Shown: positions 63,248 to 64,000 of the stretch, in pieces
How positions within the stretch are numbered: position 1 is the first letter of the stretch
How the letters are laid out: every line of letters starts with the position of its first letter
Assembly (NCBI GenBank): GCA_937907425.1
Contig: CALCIE010000025.1
Location: 83,613 to 147,612 of the forward strand
Direction: 5' to 3'
Source: ZC4RG42 sp003242425
GTDB lineage: Bacteria; Pseudomonadota; Gammaproteobacteria; Burkholderiales; SG8-39
DNA: 64,000 bases
Translations under genes and position numbers: made by a program
Notes under the pieces: generated by a model
Seen by the model: only the letters and a program-made list of their open reading frames with translations
Databases searched by the model: none
What the model was told of the DNA's origin: nothing

Positions 63248-64000
63248 TTACCTCGGCAGACGTATCCCGCCCTGGACGACGAAAATGGTTTGCGACGGTT
63301 GCGCGCCGCATGCGGCGCCGCTTTCACCCTGGCTCACGCACACGTCGCGGTTTTCGTTCTCCGAAGCCGCATCGGACTGATCGCCGCCCTGATCGGTCGC
63401 GTCGACGAGACGCAAGCCGCCGCTCGTCGTGCCTTGCGCGCCGTCGTCCGAAGAATGGGGCGAATGCGGCTGCTGATTCTGGACACCGGAGGTCGTCACA
63501 TCGCTGACGCTCGTCCTCGCGCCCGTATATTCGTGATCGGTGTCCGTCCCGACGATTTCGAGCTCGGCATTGGCGGGATCGCTCACTACGCGATAGCCCA
63601 GTTCGCCGAAACCGGAGATGAGGATCGGATGCCTGCCCGGTTCGGCCGAAACCGTGGAGAACACCGGCTCGCCCAGCATGGCCTTGGTATCGCCGTTCAC
63701 CAGCCCGCTGACATCGACAGCATCGATGCCACCGCCGTCGAATTCGGTCTTGCCGTCGTAGACTTTCAAGGTCACGGTCTTGTCATTGGTGGAGGCGATG
63801 AGGGTCGGCTGTTCGCGATAGACCGCATAGATGCCGCTCGTGCCCAGCGCCTTGCCGAAATTGCTTTCCGACTCGTCGCTACCGTAACGGAAGTTGCCGC
63901 TGCCGATGCCGACCAGCTCCGCAACGCCCTCGCTGTCGTCCAGGCTGCCGGTATAGATCACGGCCCGGCCGCCCGCGCCGGTGGTCACGGTAACGCCCGC
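63248..64000 (-). CDS. second TpsA-type exoprotein (C-terminal part, cut by window edge)
   Basis: The frame is open through the right window edge, giving at least 250 C-terminal residues. It carries a YDG/MBG-like domain (TVTLKVYDGKTEFDGGGIDA to PGRHPILISGFGELGYRV) and a polar Ser/Asp/Gln-rich end with two Cys, closing in QTIFVVQGGIRLPR. The domain type and the adjacent tpsB identify it as the substrate of a two-partner system. The secretion domain and size cannot be seen. Confidence 0.85.
   Translation of the reverse strand, partial: AGVTVTTGAGGRAVIYTGSLDDSEGVAELVGIGSGNFRYGSDESESNFGKALGTSGIYAVYREQPTLIASTNDKTVTLKVYDGKTEFDGGGIDAVDVSGLVNGDTKAMLGEPVFSTVSAEPGRHPILISGFGELGYRVVSDPANAELEIVGTDTDHEYTGARTSVSDVTTSGVQNQQPHSPHSSDDGAQGTTSGGLRLVDATDQGGDQSDAASENENRDVCVSQGESGAACGAQPSQTIFVVQGGIRLPR

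Overview
The window is high-GC DNA (roughly 65 percent) from a Gram-negative bacterium, most likely a betaproteobacterium. Three blocks point that way: the dcw cluster in the order mraZ-rsmH-ftsL-ftsI-murE-murF-mraY-murD-ftsW-murG-murC; the fmdB / DUF502 / aspS / nudB / exonuclease-like / clsB neighbourhood; and ssb and an MFS gene divergent from uvrA. MurE carries the DNPR motif of meso-diaminopimelate-adding enzymes, and there are three outer-membrane type V secretion loci. The genus cannot be named from what is seen. No tRNA, rRNA, CRISPR array, insertion sequence or phage gene was found.

Layout. 1-11639 (minus strand): division and cell-wall cluster, with genes mostly overlapping by ATGA or GTGA, behind a sigma70-type promoter and four 10-bp MraZ boxes. 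11640-19909: small housekeeping and envelope genes (SMR guanidinium exporter, thioesterase, two lipoproteins, glpD, two EEP-fold phosphodiesterases, clsB, a VOC protein). 20050-24155 (minus): translation-linked operon fmdB-DUF502-aspS-RNase-barstar-nudB, in which a secreted guanyl-specific RNase and its barstar-type inhibitor sit between aspS and nudB. 24306-37569 (minus): LuxR-type regulator, TpsB transporter and a 3592-residue TpsA exoprotein. 37808-39736: O-acyltransferase with an SGNH domain. 40346-51393: ssb, MFS, uvrA, then a series of small metabolic and regulatory genes. 51423-56258 (minus): a lipoprotein, a small membrane protein, a NIPSNAP protein and a 1259-residue classical autotransporter. 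56478-61505 (plus): CoA-binding protein, O-acetylhomoserine sulfhydrylase, gamma-glutamyltransferase and an M48 protease. 61517-64000 (minus): a second two-partner locus, with tpsB complete and tpsA cut by the window edge.

The most unusual object is the first TpsA protein. It has an ordinary haemagglutinin-type secretion domain and repeat shaft, but where a CdiA-like protein would carry a toxin it has a proline-rich repeated linker and then three tandem copies of a ~215-residue module. These copies resemble the conserved domain of plant IQM (IQ-motif, calmodulin-binding) proteins. There is no immunity gene downstream and no VENN motif, so this looks like a host-directed or surface-displayed module rather than contact-dependent inhibition. 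The regulator upstream of it has lost conserved receiver residues. The second point of interest is the RNase/barstar pair embedded in the aspS operon.
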